DNA of 64,000 bases from Streptomyces sp. TLI_105 (GTDB lineage: Bacteria > Actinomycetota > Actinomycetes > Streptomycetales > Streptomycetaceae). The notes under the pieces are model-generated. The model was not told where the DNA came from. It saw only the letters and a list, made by a program, of their open reading frames with translations, and searched no databases. Below are positions 8,657 to 18,189 of the stretch, piece after piece. A program made the position numbers and the translations under genes. The stretch is from contig NZ_FNSM01000001.1 of NCBI RefSeq assembly GCF_900105415.1, positions 3,324,501 to 3,388,500 of the forward strand, in the 5' to 3' direction. Positions within the stretch are counted from its first letter, which is position 1. Every line of letters begins with the position of its first letter.

Positions 8657-9628
8657 ATGAGCTTTGGGGGACCGCAGTGGCCGCAAGAGCCGCAGCAGCA
8701 GGGGCAGCAGGGGTACGGACAGCAGCAGGGGGGGTACGGCTACCCGCCGCAGCAGGGGCACGGGCAGCAGCCGGGCTACGGCTACCCGCAGCCCGCACAG
8801 CCGAACCCGTTCCCGGGCGCGCAGGGCAGCGGTGAGACGCCCGACTGGGGCGCCCTGGCCGACGCCTCGGCCTCGCGGGGCCGCCGCAAGCGCCTCCTGC
8901 TGATCGCCGGCGGGGCCCTGGCCACGGTGGCCGTGGGCGCGATCGTGGCGACCGCCGTCGTGAGCACCAACCAGAAGAACGACGAGGCCAAGAACGGCCC
9001 GGTCCCCACCGGCTCGGTCTCCCCCACGGGCGCGCCGACCCCCGAGCCGACCTTCTCGTCGGTGGCGCCGCCGCCCCCGCCGAACCCGAAGGACTACATC
9101 TCGGACCCGAAGAAGGACAAGGCCCCGCTCACCGCCGAGGGCCTCTTCCCGGGCAAGAAGATGAGCATGAACGGCCGCGCGTACAAGAAGGGCGCGACCT
9201 CCGCCACCACGAACTGCGCGGCCGTCACGCAGGGCGGCCTCGGCGGCGTCCTCAAGCGGAACGGCTGCCAGCGGGTGCTCCGCGCCACCTATGTGAAGGA
9301 CGGCGTGGCGATCACCGTCGGCGTCGCCGTCTTCCCGTCCGAGGCGGCGGCCCAGAAGGCGAAGGACCAGGCCACCGGTGGCGTCGCACCCCTGACGGGG
9401 GCGGGCGTGGGTGATTTCTGCCACGCCACCGTCTGCCTGCGCCGCTCGAACGCGATCGGCCGGTACGCGTACTTCACCCAGGCCGGCTTCGCCAACGGCA
9501 AGAAGGTCACCAAGGCCGACAAGGCCGTCTTCCAGGCCAGCGACGACCTCGGCACCTTCGCCTTCAACCAGATCTACGCCCGGGGCCGCGCCCAGGCCTC
9601 AGCAGCAGCCGGCGCTCCCGGGGAGTGA
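8657..9628 (+). CDS. Single-pass membrane protein with Gln/Gly/Tyr-rich N-terminus
   Basis: This protein of 323 residues is of unknown function. Residues 1-60 are low-complexity [23 protein letters not shown] repeats, followed by a basic RRKR and one membrane helix ([23 protein letters not shown]). A Pro/Thr/Ser linker and an outside domain of about 190 residues with four Cys ([19 protein letters not shown]) follow, suggesting two disulfides. The layout is typical of Streptomyces cell-envelope proteins. Its 3' end overlaps the convergent truA by 30 bp. Confidence 0.8.
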   Translation: MSFGGPQWPQEPQQQGQQGYGQQQGGYGYPPQQGHGQQPGYGYPQPAQPNPFPGAQGSGETPDWGALADASASRGRRKRLLLIAGGALATVAVGAIVATAVVSTNQKNDEAKNGPVPTGSVSPTGAPTPEPTFSSVAPPPPPNPKDYISDPKKDKAPLTAEGLFPGKKMSMNGRAYKKGATSATTNCAAVTQGGLGGVLKRNGCQRVLRATYVKDGVAITVGVAVFPSEAAAQKAKDQATGGVAPLTGAGVGDFCHATVCLRRSNAIGRYAYFTQAGFANGKKVTKADKAVFQASDDLGTFAFNQIYARGRAQASAAAGAPGE

Positions 9629-10456
9629 CCGCTTGTTGCGGGCCTCCCGGCTGCGGGCGGCGAGCAGCGCGTCCTCCGGGTAGCCGACCTCTTCGAGGGT
9701 GAGGCCGTGCGGCCGCACGACGTGCACGGCCGAGTCGCGGACGCCGGCGGCGAGCACCTTGCCGGGCCAGTCGACCGGCCGGTGGCCGTCGCCGACGAAG
9801 AGCAGGGCGCCGACGAGCGAGCGGACCATGTTGTGGCAGAAGGCGTCCGCCTTGACGGTCGCCTCCAGAATCCCGTCCTCGCGCCGCTCCCAGCGCAGCA
9901 CCTGGAGCGTGCGGATGGTGGTGGCTCCCTCGCGCTTCTTGCAGTACGCGGCGAAGTCGTGCTCGCCGACGAGCGCGGTGGCGGCCTCGTTCATGGCGTC
10001 CATGTCGAGGGCCCAGTCGTGCCACAGCACGTGCCCGCGGAGCAGCGGGTCGACGCCGCCGGGGTTGTCGGTGACGCGGTAGGCGTAGCGGCGCCAGACG
10101 GCGGAGAACCGGGCGTTGAAGCCCGCGGGGGCCTCGGCGAGGGACCACACCCGCACGTCGTGGGAGAGCCGCCCGGCGAGCCGCCGGAGCAGCTTGTCGC
10201 GGTGCTCCTCCCACACCTCCACGGGCAGGTCGACATGCGCGACCTGGCCGCGCGCGTGCACGCCGGCGTCGGTCCGGCCGGCGACGGTCAGCTCGTACGT
10301 CTCCTTGGACCGGGTCACGGTCCGCAGGGCGTCCTCGATCTCTCCCTGCACGGTCCGCTGTCCCTGGGCCTGCTTGGCCCAGCCGGAGAAGTCCTTGCCG
10401 TCGTACGAGAGGTCAAGCCGAACCCGTACGAAACCGTCCTGCACGTCATCACTCAC
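9599..10456 (-). CDS. truA: tRNA pseudouridine(38-40) synthase
   Basis: TruA isomerises uridines 38-40 in the tRNA anticodon stem-loop. The protein has 285 residues. The catalytic Asp63 lies in [28 protein letters not shown] and RYAYRV are the other family motifs, and [17 protein letters not shown] lines the active site. It follows rplQ by 81 nt on the same strand, as in many bacteria, with a hairpin in between. The C-terminal tail overlaps the convergent gene. Confidence 0.96.
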   Translation of the reverse strand: MSDDVQDGFVRVRLDLSYDGKDFSGWAKQAQGQRTVQGEIEDALRTVTRSKETYELTVAGRTDAGVHARGQVAHVDLPVEVWEEHRDKLLRRLAGRLSHDVRVWSLAEAPAGFNARFSAVWRRYAYRVTDNPGGVDPLLRGHVLWHDWALDMDAMNEAATALVGEHDFAAYCKKREGATTIRTLQVLRWERREDGILEATVKADAFCHNMVRSLVGALLFVGDGHRPVDWPGKVLAAGVRDSAVHVVRPHGLTLEEVGYPEDALLAARSREARNKRSLPGSAGCC

Positions 10457-10480
10457 GCGGAGATCCTCTCAAACACACGG

Positions 10481-10516
10481 GAACGGGCCCGCACCCCAGG
10501 GGGTACGGGCCCGCTC
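10481..10516 (-). terminator. Hairpin between rplQ and truA
   Basis: The arms gaacgggcccgcacccc and ggtacgggcccgctc form a long GC-rich stem with one internal mismatch. It is placed 20 nt after the rplQ stop and 25 nt before the truA start. It may end or attenuate the alpha operon so that truA is made at a lower level. The T-tract on the minus strand is weak. Confidence 0.6.
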
Positions 10517-10537
10517 ACGAGAAACGTCGGAAAACGC

Positions 10538-11008
10538 TTACGCGTCCTTCGACTCCTCGGCCGGAGCCTCGGTGGCGGCGGCCTCGTCGGCCTCCTTGAC
10601 GGCGCGCTTGGTGGCGGCCTCGGCCTCGGCGACGGTCGCCTTCTTGGCGATCTCGCCCTCGACCAGCTCGATCACGGCCATCGGGGCGTTGTCGCCACGA
10701 CGGTTGCCGATCTTGGTGATGCGGGTGTAGCCACCGGGGCGCTCCGAGTAACGCGGGGCGATCTCGGTGAAGAGCGTGTGGACGATCCCCTTGTCGGTGA
10801 TCGACTGCAGCACCAGGCGACGGTTGTGGATGTCGCCCTTCTTCGCCTTGGTGATCAGGCGCTCGGCGACCGGACGCAGGCGACGGGCCTTGGCCTCGGT
10901 CGTGGTGATGCGGCCGTGCTCGAAGAGCGACTTCGCCAGGTTGGCGAGGAGCAGCTTCTCGTGCGCGGCGGAACCGCCGAGGCGGGCACCCTTCGCGGGA
11001 CGCGGCAT
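10538..11008 (-). CDS. rplQ: 50S ribosomal protein bL17
   Basis: This is ribosomal protein L17, near the exit of the peptide tunnel. The 156-residue protein has the conserved start [20 protein letters not shown], then [19 protein letters not shown] and [19 protein letters not shown]. It carries an Ala/Glu-rich C-terminal extension of about 40 residues absent from shorter homologues. It is downstream of rpoA, the usual alpha-operon order. Confidence 0.98.
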   Translation of the reverse strand: MPRPAKGARLGGSAAHEKLLLANLAKSLFEHGRITTTEAKARRLRPVAERLITKAKKGDIHNRRLVLQSITDKGIVHTLFTEIAPRYSERPGGYTRITKIGNRRGDNAPMAVIELVEGEIAKKATVAEAEAATKRAVKEADEAAATEAPAEESKDA

Positions 11009-11166
11009 GGTGTTTCTCCTTGTGATCTGCCCAGGCCGTATCAGGTACCGGGGTCAGTATCCGAGCAGGCGGTTACCTGTCGGAGACCCGCGCCCCCATG
11101 GGGGCGCGGGGAACTGCGGGACCAGCCGAAACCGGTCCGCAGAGGTCGGTCAACCTCTTACGAGGC

Positions 11167-12189
11167 TCAGTACTGCTCGGTCTCGACGAAGCCCGCGTCC
11201 GCGTCGTCGTCGGCGCCGAAGGCGTCAGCGGCGGCGGTGGGGTCGAATCCGGGCGGCGAGTCCTTCAGCGCGAGGCCCATACCGGCCAGCTTCGCCTTGA
11301 CCTCGTCGATCGACTTCGCACCGAAGTTGCGGATGTCGAGCAGGTCGGCCTCGGAGCGGGCGACGAGCTCACCCACGGAGTGGATGCCCTCACGCTTGAG
11401 GCAGTTGTACGAACGAACGGTGAGCTCGAGCTCCTCGATCGGCAGCGCCAGGTCGGCGGCGAGGGCGGCGTCCGTCGGGGACGGGCCCATGTCGATGCCC
11501 TCGGCGTCGATGTTGAGCTCGCGCGCCAGACCGAACAGCTCGACCAGGGTCTTGCCGGCGGACGCCATGGCGTCACGCGGGCGCATGGCCTGCTTGGTCT
11601 CGACGTCGACGATGAGCTTGTCGAAGTCGGTGCGCTGCTCGACTCGGGTCGCCTCGACCTTGTAGGTGACCTTGAGGACCGGCGAGTAGATCGAGTCGAC
11701 CGGGATGCGGCCGATCTCCTGGCCGACCTGCTTGTTCTGGACGGCGGAGACGTAGCCGCGACCGCGCTCGACGGTCAGCTCCATCTCCAGCTTGCCCTTG
11801 GCGTTCAGGGTCGCCAGGACGAGGTCGGGGTTGTGCACCTCGACACCGGCCGGGGGCGCGATGTCGGCGGCGGTGACCAGACCCGGGCCCTGCTTGCGCA
11901 GGTACATCACGACCGGCTCGTCGTGCTCCGAGGAGACGACCAGCTGCTTGATGTTCAGGATGAGGTCGGTGACGTCCTCCTTGACGCCCGGCACGGTGGT
12001 GAACTCGTGCAGGACACCGTCGATGCGGATGCTGGTGACAGCGGCACCCGGGATCGAGGAGAGGAGGGTACGGCGGAGGGAGTTGCCGAGGGTGTAGCCG
12101 AAGCCCGGCTCCAGCGGCTCGATGACGAACCGGGAGCGGAACTCGTCGACGACCTCTTCGGTCAGCGACGGACGCTGAGCGATAAGCAT
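11167..12189 (-). CDS. rpoA: DNA-directed RNA polymerase subunit alpha
   Basis: The alpha subunit dimerises through its N-terminal domain to nucleate RNA polymerase and uses its C-terminal domain to bind UP elements and activators. The 340-residue protein has the N-terminal motifs [20 protein letters not shown] and [20 protein letters not shown], a flexible linker, and the C-terminal domain (about 245-315) with [17 protein letters not shown] and [19 protein letters not shown]. The tail is acidic. Confidence 0.98.
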   Translation of the reverse strand: MLIAQRPSLTEEVVDEFRSRFVIEPLEPGFGYTLGNSLRRTLLSSIPGAAVTSIRIDGVLHEFTTVPGVKEDVTDLILNIKQLVVSSEHDEPVVMYLRKQGPGLVTAADIAPPAGVEVHNPDLVLATLNAKGKLEMELTVERGRGYVSAVQNKQVGQEIGRIPVDSIYSPVLKVTYKVEATRVEQRTDFDKLIVDVETKQAMRPRDAMASAGKTLVELFGLARELNIDAEGIDMGPSPTDAALAADLALPIEELELTVRSYNCLKREGIHSVGELVARSEADLLDIRNFGAKSIDEVKAKLAGMGLALKDSPPGFDPTAAADAFGADDDADAGFVETEQY

Positions 12190-12237
12190 GTCTGTGTTTC
12201 CTTCAGTCGTGGACGACCACTATTTGACGTCCGACGG

Positions 12238-12311
12238 CCACCGGGCGGAGCCCGGTGGTGTAACTGCTACAAGGGTACGGGCGGTACGTCCCCGAAAGGG
12301 ACGCACCGCCC
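12238..12311 (-). promoter_or_regulatory. Two hairpins in the rpsK-rpoA gap
   Basis: Reading in the direction of transcription, the first hairpin (12279-12311) has arms gggcggtgcgtccc / ggggacgtaccgccc closing on a short loop and begins about 27 nt after the rpsK stop. The second (12238-12258) is a perfect 9-bp stem, ccaccgggc / gcccggtgg, with a 3-nt loop. Neither is followed by a clear T-tract, so I read them as processing or attenuation structures ahead of rpoA. Confidence 0.6.
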
Positions 12312-12338
12312 GAAAGTCCTGCTCAAGCAGCCCGTGCG

Positions 12339-12743
12339 TCAGACGCGGCGGCGCTTGGGGGGACGGCAGCCGTTGTGCGGCGTGGGGGTGACGTCCTGGA
12401 TCGAGCCGACCTCGAGGCCCGTGGCCTGGAGGGAGCGGATCGCGGTCTCACGGCCGGAGCCGGGACCCTTGACGAAGACGTCGACCTTGCGCATGCCGTG
12501 CTCCTGCGCGCGGCGGGCGGCCGACTCGGCGGCCATCTGCGCGGCGAAGGGGGTGGACTTGCGCGAGCCCTTGAAGCCGACGTGGCCGGCGGAGGCCCAG
12601 GAGATCACGTTGCCCGAGGGGTCCGTGATCGAGACGATCGTGTTGTTGAACGTGCTCTTGATGTGCGCGTGGCCGTGAGCGACGTTCTTCTTTTCCTTGC
12701 GGCGCACCTTCTTGGCGGCACCCTGACGACCCTTGGGGGGCAT
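12339..12743 (-). CDS. rpsK: 30S ribosomal protein uS11
   Basis: This is ribosomal protein S11 on the platform, contacting the E site. The protein is 134 residues. The motifs [38 protein letters not shown] and [18 protein letters not shown] are diagnostic, and it ends in the basic [12 protein letters not shown] tail. Confidence 0.98.
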   Translation of the reverse strand: MPPKGRQGAAKKVRRKEKKNVAHGHAHIKSTFNNTIVSITDPSGNVISWASAGHVGFKGSRKSTPFAAQMAAESAARRAQEHGMRKVDVFVKGPGSGRETAIRSLQATGLEVGSIQDVTPTPHNGCRPPKRRRV

Positions 12744-12809
12744 CTATAACTCCTACGGGAGGTGGTCGGTCCTACAGCGAAGACCGCTTGGTCAAGCGTC
12801 CGCTGAGGA

Positions 12810-13190
12810 CTACTTCTTGCCCGGCTTCTTCTTGCCGGCGATGGCGCGACGCGGGCCCTTGCGGGTACGAGCGTTCGTGCTGGTGCGCTGACCGCGGACG
12901 GGCAGGCCACGACGGTGACGCAGGCCCTGGTAGCAGCCGATCTCGACCTTGCGGCGGATGTCGGCGGCGATCTCGCGGCGGAGGTCACCCTCGGTCTGGA
13001 GGTTGGCGTCCACGTACTCGCGGATCTTGACGAGGTCTTCCTCGGCAAGGTCGCGGACACGGGTGGACGGGTTCACGCCGGTCGCGGCGAGAATCTCCTC
13101 GGACCGGGTACGCCCGATGCCGAAGACGTAGGTGAGTGCGACCACCACACGCTTTTCGCGCGGGATGTCAACACCGGAAACGCGTGCCAT
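12810..13190 (-). CDS. rpsM: 30S ribosomal protein uS13
   Basis: This is ribosomal protein S13 of the small-subunit head, forming bridges to the large subunit. It has 126 residues, begins [21 protein letters not shown], has the [30 protein letters not shown] core and a Lys-rich C-terminal tail (AGKKKPGKK). Confidence 0.98.
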   Translation of the reverse strand: MARVSGVDIPREKRVVVALTYVFGIGRTRSEEILAATGVNPSTRVRDLAEEDLVKIREYVDANLQTEGDLRREIAADIRRKVEIGCYQGLRHRRGLPVRGQRTSTNARTRKGPRRAIAGKKKPGKK

Positions 13191-13381
13191 TCAATGGCTC
13201 CTGTGTTCTCGGGGGTCTGCTGCAGAACCGTTCCCGGCTGCCGTATGAGGTACAGGTCGGGTCCCCGGCCCCCGCCGGAGGTGCCGTCAACCGTTGAAGA
13301 ACGGCCCGACGGGCTCTGCGTATGTACGTGTTGCTATGCGTCGCGCGAAGAACTGCGAAGTTGCAGGTCGGTCGGCGTGCG

Positions 13382-13495
13382 TCAGCCCTGGCGCTGCTTG
13401 TGGCGCAGGTTGTCGCAGATGACCATGACCCGGCCGTGACGGCGGATCACCTTGCACTTGTCGCAGATCTTCTTGACGCTCGGCTTGACCTTCAT
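13382..13495 (-). CDS. rpmJ: 50S ribosomal protein bL36, zinc-binding form
   Basis: This is ribosomal protein L36, only 37 residues. The pattern CDKC...C...H (Cys11, Cys14, Cys27, His32) is the complete zinc ribbon. Streptomyces also encode zinc-free copies controlled by Zur; this is the housekeeping, zinc-requiring one. It lies between infA and rpsM, the standard position. Confidence 0.97.
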   Translation of the reverse strand: MKVKPSVKKICDKCKVIRRHGRVMVICDNLRHKQRQG

Positions 13496-13556
13496 GGGAT
13501 GTGAGGTTCTCCGGGTCAGTGCCACCACCCGCGCGGAAGGCGGGTGCGGGCAAGAT

Positions 13557-13778
13557 CTACTTGTACCGGTAGACGATCCGGCCACGCGTCAGGTCGTACG
13601 GAGAGAGCTCCACGACGACCCGGTCGTCCGGAAGGATTCGGATGTAGTGCATCCGCATCTTGCCGGAGATGTGCGCGAGGACCTTGTGACCGTTCTGGAG
13701 CTCCACCTTGAACATGGCGTTCGGGAGGGACTCGATCACGGTGCCCTCGATTTCGATGGCACCTTGCTTCTTGGCCAC
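13557..13778 (-). CDS. infA: Translation initiation factor IF-1
   Basis: IF-1 blocks the A site during 30S initiation. It is a 73-residue single OB-fold protein: [35 protein letters not shown] and [18 protein letters not shown]. The start is a GTG at 13778 (family N-terminus [12 protein letters not shown]) preceded by GAAAGG. A more upstream in-frame start would add residues never seen in the family. Confidence 0.98.
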   Translation of the reverse strand: MAKKQGAIEIEGTVIESLPNAMFKVELQNGHKVLAHISGKMRMHYIRILPDDRVVVELSPYDLTRGRIVYRYK

Positions 13779-13810
13779 GCTTCGCCTTTCGAATCGGCTA
13801 CCTTGATCGA

Positions 13811-13864
13811 CTCTCGCCGCCGTGTGCAGGCACACGGGTACACGAGAGCCGACGCATCAGTCTA
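13811..13864 (-). promoter_or_regulatory. infA promoter -10 box and start-proximal leader hairpin
   Basis: On the minus strand TAGACT (13859-13864) is an ideal actinobacterial -10 box; the -35 region is weak. The transcript should start near 13852. Almost immediately after comes a hairpin at 13811-13847: an inner perfect 8-bp stem ccgtgtgc / gcacacgg (13820-13837) inside outer arms ctctcg / cgagag. The infA ribosome-binding site follows about 25 nt downstream. It could stabilise the mRNA 5' end or be a protein-binding site. Confidence 0.55.
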
Positions 13865-14130
13865 CGTCAGGCCCCAGGAAAAGACGAATCGGGAAGTCTG
13901 CCCACGGTAGAAGATCCTTACGCGAGATCCGAATCCACTACGCAGCGGTCCCGAGGCCCTCTCTTGGGCGGGGCCGGCCGCATCCGGCCCCGGCGCCGCC
14001 GACCCGACCCCCGACGCAGCCCTCGCGGGCTCGGCGCCCGGGGGGCGCCTCACGGGCTTCGGGCCGCTGCGCCGGACTCCGTCCGCCGATGTCCGCCGGA
14101 TGCGACCCCGGCACCGCCATCGGCCGCCCG
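13865..14130. other. Gene-free spacer between map and infA
   Basis: There is no gene. Apart from the dispersed element at 14029-14088, the sequence is GC-rich with several short palindromes. The upstream edge of the infA promoter lies at the left. Confidence 0.6.
14029..14088. repeat. Dispersed GC-rich intergenic element, copy 2
   Basis: This copy is similar along about 55-60 nt to 6907-6963. The 23 nt at 14066-14088 match copy 1 at 22 of 23 positions. It lies about 40-100 nt beyond the 3' end of map, just as copy 1 lies beyond the ABC-F gene. Confidence 0.5.
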
Positions 14131-14982
14131 CTACGCCAGCGGGTCCGGCGCCGCCGTCACGCCCAGCTCCGCCAGCTTCGCCTTGCCGCCGTCCACAGCC
14201 GTGAGGACCAGCGGGCCCTCCTCCGTCAGGGCGATGGAGTGCTCCCAGTGGGAGGACCAGGTGCCGTCGGTCGTGATGACCGTCCAGTCGTCCTCCAGGA
14301 CCTCCGTGCGCGGGGTGCCCAGGGAGACCATCGGCTCGATCGCCAGGCAGAGGCCGGGGACCAGCTTCGGGCCCTTGCCGCGCTTACGGGAGACGTAGTT
14401 CAGCAGGTGCGGGTCCATGTGCATCTCGGTGCCGATGCCGTGGCCGCCGTAGTCCTCGATGATGCCGTAGCGGCCCAGGCTGTGGTCGCCCACGGCCGGC
14501 CGCGGCTGCCGCTTGATGTACGTCTCGATCGCCTTCGAGATGTCCACCAGACGGTTGCCGAGCTTCATCGCCGCGATGCCCGCCCACATCGACTCCTCGG
14601 TCACCCGGGAGAGCTCGATCAGCTCCGGGGCGTGACCGGTGCCGACGAAAGCGGTGTACGCCGCGTCGCCGTGCCAGCCGTCCACGATCGCGCCGCAGTC
14701 GATCGAGATGATGTCGCCGTCCTTGAGGACGGTCTTCTCGTCGGGGATGCCGTGGACGACGACCTCGTTCACCGAGGTGCAGATCGTCGCGGGGAAGCCG
14801 CCGTACCCGAGGAAGTTCGACTTCGCCCCGTGGTCGGCGATGACCTTCCGCGCGACCTCGTCGAGGTCCTTCGTCGTGGCGCCCGGCACGGCCGCCTCGC
14901 GGGTCGCCGCGTGGATGGCGGCGACGACCAGCCCCGCCTCGCGCATCTTCGCGATCTGCTCGGGGGTCTTGATCTGCACCAT
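14131..14982 (-). CDS. map: Type I methionine aminopeptidase
   Basis: This enzyme removes the N-terminal Met from nascent proteins. The 283-residue protein has the five metal ligands in the usual places: Asp in SIDCGAIVDG, Asp in HGDAAYT, His in GHGIGTEMH, Glu in AIEPM and Glu in EHSIAL. It follows adk, with a strong hairpin in between. A second map gene is usual in Streptomyces; this is the one in the secY-adk cluster. Confidence 0.96.
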   Translation of the reverse strand: MVQIKTPEQIAKMREAGLVVAAIHAATREAAVPGATTKDLDEVARKVIADHGAKSNFLGYGGFPATICTSVNEVVVHGIPDEKTVLKDGDIISIDCGAIVDGWHGDAAYTAFVGTGHAPELIELSRVTEESMWAGIAAMKLGNRLVDISKAIETYIKRQPRPAVGDHSLGRYGIIEDYGGHGIGTEMHMDPHLLNYVSRKRGKGPKLVPGLCLAIEPMVSLGTPRTEVLEDDWTVITTDGTWSSHWEHSIALTEEGPLVLTAVDGGKAKLAELGVTAAPDPLA

Positions 14983-15023
14983 CGTGGCCGCGGCCTTTCC
15001 ATCGAGTACGGGGAACAGAACAA

Positions 15024-15066
15024 CGATACGGCCGCGGCGCCCCCGAGGGGCACCGCGGCCGTATCG
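15024..15066 (-). terminator. Hairpin between adk and map
   Basis: The arms cgatacggccgcgg and ccgcggccgtatcg form a perfect 14-bp stem with a GC-rich interior. It starts 13 nt after the adk stop. There is no long T-tract, so it may attenuate rather than fully stop transcription into map. Confidence 0.65.
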
Positions 15067-15078
15067 AACGAACCGGGG

Positions 15079-15726
15079 TTACTTCTTGAGCGCGGCCATC
15101 GCCTTGGCGGTGACCTCGTCCACCTTGCCGAGCGCCGAGATCGTCTCGACCAGGTTCTGCGCCCGGTAGTAGTCGATGATCGGCTCGGTCTCCGTGTGGT
15201 AGACCGACAGGCGCTTGCGGACGGTCTCCTCCGTGTCGTCGTCGCGCTGGTACAGCTCGCCGCCGCAGACGTCGCAGACGCCCTCGGTCTTCGGAGCGTT
15301 GTACGTCACGTGGAAGACGTGCGCGGAGTCCTTGCGGCAGATGCGGCGACCCGCGATCCGCTTCACGACCTCGTCCTCGGGGACCTCAAGGTCCAGGACC
15401 GCGTCCAGCTCGATGCCGTCGGACTTGAGGAACGCGTCCAGAGCCTGGGCCTGGGCCACGTTCCGCGGGAACCCGTCGAGCAGGAAGCCGCCCTCGGCGT
15501 CCGCCTGGCGCATGCGGTCCTCGGCCATCCCGATCGTCACGGAGTCCGGCACGAGCTGGCCGGCCTTCATGTACGACTGCGCCTCTACGCCCAGCGGCGT
15601 GCCCTGCGAGATGTTGGCACGGAACAGGTCGCCCGTAGAGATGTGCGGGATGCCCAGGTTCTTGGCGAGGTACGCGGCCTGCGTGCCCTTGCCCGCACCG
15701 GGCGGTCCGACGAGGACGATTCGCAT
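15079..15726 (-). CDS. adk: Adenylate kinase
   Basis: Adk catalyses ATP + AMP = 2 ADP. The 215-residue protein has the P-loop GPPGAGKGT at residues 7-15, the AMP-binding STGDLFR and GFLLDGFPRN, and the LID with RRICRKDSAHVFH and CDVCGGEL. The LID thus keeps three Cys of a zinc-type site. The ATG at 15726 overlaps the secY stop (TGATG), so the two are translationally coupled. Confidence 0.97.
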   Translation of the reverse strand: MRIVLVGPPGAGKGTQAAYLAKNLGIPHISTGDLFRANISQGTPLGVEAQSYMKAGQLVPDSVTIGMAEDRMRQADAEGGFLLDGFPRNVAQAQALDAFLKSDGIELDAVLDLEVPEDEVVKRIAGRRICRKDSAHVFHVTYNAPKTEGVCDVCGGELYQRDDDTEETVRKRLSVYHTETEPIIDYYRAQNLVETISALGKVDEVTAKAMAALKK

Positions 15727-17045
15727 CAGCGGAGGAACCCTTCGTAATTGCGCTGCTGGAGCTGGCTCTCGATCTGCTTCACGGTCTCCAGCCCCACACC
15801 CACGATGATGAGGATGCTCGTCCCGCCGAAGGGGAAGTTGGAATTGGCCCCACCGAAGCCTGCCAACGCCATCGTCGGCACAAGAGCGATCAGACCCAAG
15901 TACAGCGAGCCCGGCCAAGTGATCCGGTTGAGCACGTAGCTCAGATACTCGGCAGTAGGTCGACCAGCCCGGATACCCGGGATGAAGCCACCATACTTCT
16001 TCATGTTGTCCGCAACTTCCTCGGGGTTGAACGAGATCGCCACGTAGAAGAAGGCGAAGAACACGATCAGGAGGAAGTACGCGGCGATGTAGTAGGGGTG
16101 GTCACCCTTGACGAAGTGGGCTTCGATCCAGGTCTTCCAGCCCGCGGTGCTGTTCGAGAACTGCGCGATCAAGGCCGGGATGTAGAGCAGCGACGACGCG
16201 AAGATGACAGGAATCACACCGGCCTGGTTCACCTTCAAAGGGATGTAAGTGGACGTACCGCCGTACGACCTGCGGCCGATCATGCGCTTCGCGTACTGGA
16301 CCGGGATGCGTCGCTGAGCCTGCTCGACGAAGACCACGAGGGCCACCATCACGAAGCCGATGAGGATGACGACGCCGAACTCGATCCAGCCCTGGGCGAG
16401 CTTGCCGCTCTTCTTGATGGCCCACAGGGCGCCCGGGAAGCCGGCCGCGATCGAGATGAACATCAGGATCGACATGCCGTTGCCGATGCCGCGGTCCGTG
16501 ATCAGCTCGCCGAGCCACATGACGACGCCGGTGCCCGCGGTCATGGTGATGACCATCGTGGCGATGGTGAAGATCGACTGGTCGGGCACGACCTGGTCGG
16601 CGACGATGCAGCCGCTGAAGAGCGCACCGCTCTTGGCGGTCGCGACGAGGCCGGTGCCCTGGAGGATGGCGAGGGCCACGGTCAGGTACCGGGTGTACTG
16701 CGTGATCTTGGCAGTACCGGACTGACCCTCCTTCTTGAGGGCTTCGAGGCGGGGGATCACGACGGTCAGCAGCTGCAGGATGATGCTCGCCGTGATGTAC
16801 GGCATGATGCCGAGCGCGAAGATGGTGATCTGCAGCAGCGCCCCGCCACTGAACATGTTGACCAGGCCGAACAGGCTGTTGTTGCCCTCGCTGGCCTGCT
16901 TGACACACTGCTGGACGGCCTCGTAGCTGACGCCGGGGACCGGGATGTGGGCCCCCAGGCGGTACAGCACGATGATGCCGAGCGTGAAGAGCAGCTTCTT
17001 GCGCAGGTCGGGCGTCTTGAACGCCCGGGCGAACGCGGTGAGCAC
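15726..17045 (-). CDS. secY: Preprotein translocase subunit SecY
   Basis: SecY is the channel of the Sec translocon in the cytoplasmic membrane. The 439-residue protein has ten hydrophobic segments, the plug and early region GAHIPVPGVSYEAV, the cytosolic loop QRRIPVQYAKR and the C-terminal QLQQRNYEGFLR. I chose the GTG at 17045 (MLTAFARAFKTPDLRKK) because GGAGG lies 6-7 nt upstream; an in-frame extension to 17078 has no such site. Confidence 0.97.
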   Translation of the reverse strand: MLTAFARAFKTPDLRKKLLFTLGIIVLYRLGAHIPVPGVSYEAVQQCVKQASEGNNSLFGLVNMFSGGALLQITIFALGIMPYITASIILQLLTVVIPRLEALKKEGQSGTAKITQYTRYLTVALAILQGTGLVATAKSGALFSGCIVADQVVPDQSIFTIATMVITMTAGTGVVMWLGELITDRGIGNGMSILMFISIAAGFPGALWAIKKSGKLAQGWIEFGVVILIGFVMVALVVFVEQAQRRIPVQYAKRMIGRRSYGGTSTYIPLKVNQAGVIPVIFASSLLYIPALIAQFSNSTAGWKTWIEAHFVKGDHPYYIAAYFLLIVFFAFFYVAISFNPEEVADNMKKYGGFIPGIRAGRPTAEYLSYVLNRITWPGSLYLGLIALVPTMALAGFGGANSNFPFGGTSILIIVGVGLETVKQIESQLQQRNYEGFLR

Positions 17046-17669
17046 GGTGCCTCCTGCGACCCCCGCGCTATGCGTCAAGGGTGACGGTCTTGAGGTTCGA
17101 CGATTGGTTATCGGTCATCAATCCCGTGCGGGCATACCGCACGGAGTTTAGACAGTGCACGCCACCTTACCGGCGACCATGCCCCCCTAGGAACGACCAA
17201 CCGGGGATGCACCTTTTGGAAGGCGTCCCCGGCCGGAAGCGGCCCCCTGGTCCCGAGCGCGCGACGTCGGTCGGCCGCCCGTTCCGGACCGACCGGCTGC
17301 AACGGCTCGACACCCACCGTTACCACTTCCGGGGGAACGGTCGTGACGACGTCGCTCACCGTCGTGGCGGCCGGACCGGGGCGGCCGTCGCCCGGATCGA
17401 TTCCACTGAGGCGGTTCCGCCGGACCTCGACCGGTCCGAGCACCAGGGCGACGCGGTGAGCGGACTCCGCCTCGCGATCGGTTTCGAAGGACGGCCGAAG
17501 GACGGCCGGCGGAGGAGCACGCCCGTCCCCGGCCCCGGGCGGGCGTCACGCCCAGCCCGTCGGCCGGTCTCCCTCACGTGTCGGCCAGGTCCAAGGCCGA
17601 GAGCCCGCTCCAGGCCTTCCCCGAGGCCCGGGGACCCGCCTCGGCCGCGGCCGAGCTCCTCGGCGTACG
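17046..17669. other. Gene-free spacer between rplO and secY
   Basis: About 620 bases separate the end of the spc operon from secY. The open frames here have no recognisable product and no ribosome-binding sites. The last 130 bases before secY (17046-17175) are less GC-rich and must hold the secY promoter, but I see no pair of boxes that is convincing. Confidence 0.6.
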
Positions 17670-17715
17670 AAGAAGCCCGGCCGGCTCCCCCGTGGGGGAA
17701 CCGGCCGGGCTTCTT
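17670..17715 (-). terminator. Terminator after rplO (end of the spc operon)
   Basis: A near-perfect long stem: the arms aagaagcccggccggctccc and the complementary ggggaaccggccgggcttctt surround a short loop. It starts about 18 nt after the rplO stop. It separates the spc operon from secY-adk-map. Confidence 0.8.
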
Positions 17716-17732
17716 CAGCTGTCGACCGAGGC

Positions 17733-18188
17733 TCAGACGAGCTCGGTGACGGTGCCGCCGGCGGCGGCGATCTTCTCCTTGGCGGAGCCGGAGACGGCGT
17801 CGACCGTCACCTGCAGCGCCACGGAGACCTCGCCCTGGCCCAGGACCTTGACGAGCTGGTTCTTGCGAACGGCACCCTTGGCGACCAGGTCGGCCACCGT
17901 GACCTCGCCACCCTGCGGGTAGAGCGCGGTGAGCTTGTCCAGGTTCACGACCTGGTACTCGGTGCGGAAGGGGTTCTTGAAGCCCTTCAGCTTCGGCAGA
18001 CGCATGTGGAGGGGCATCTGCCCACCCTCGAAGCGCTGCGGAACCTGGTAGCGGGCCTTCGTACCCTTCGTACCACGACCGGCCGTCTTACCCTTCGACG
18101 CCTCACCACGACCCACACGGGTCTTGGCGGTCTTGGCGCCGGGGGCCGGACGGAGGTTGTGGGCCTTCAGCGGGTTGTTCTCCGCCAT
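17733..18188 (-). CDS. rplO: 50S ribosomal protein uL15
   Basis: This is ribosomal protein L15, a late-assembly hub protein. The 151-residue protein has the conserved basic N-terminus [18 protein letters not shown] and [10 protein letters not shown], then the [18 protein letters not shown] block. ATG at 18188; a longer frame to 18197 would need a TTG inside rpmD and is not needed. Confidence 0.98.
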   Translation of the reverse strand: MAENNPLKAHNLRPAPGAKTAKTRVGRGEASKGKTAGRGTKGTKARYQVPQRFEGGQMPLHMRLPKLKGFKNPFRTEYQVVNLDKLTALYPQGGEVTVADLVAKGAVRKNQLVKVLGQGEVSVALQVTVDAVSGSAKEKIAAAGGTVTELV

Positions 18189-18189
18189 G

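Noticed and set aside
17046..17732. A gene in the rplO-secY gap
   Set aside because: Open frames there have no ribosome-binding sites, no start with support and a composition like the shadow frames.
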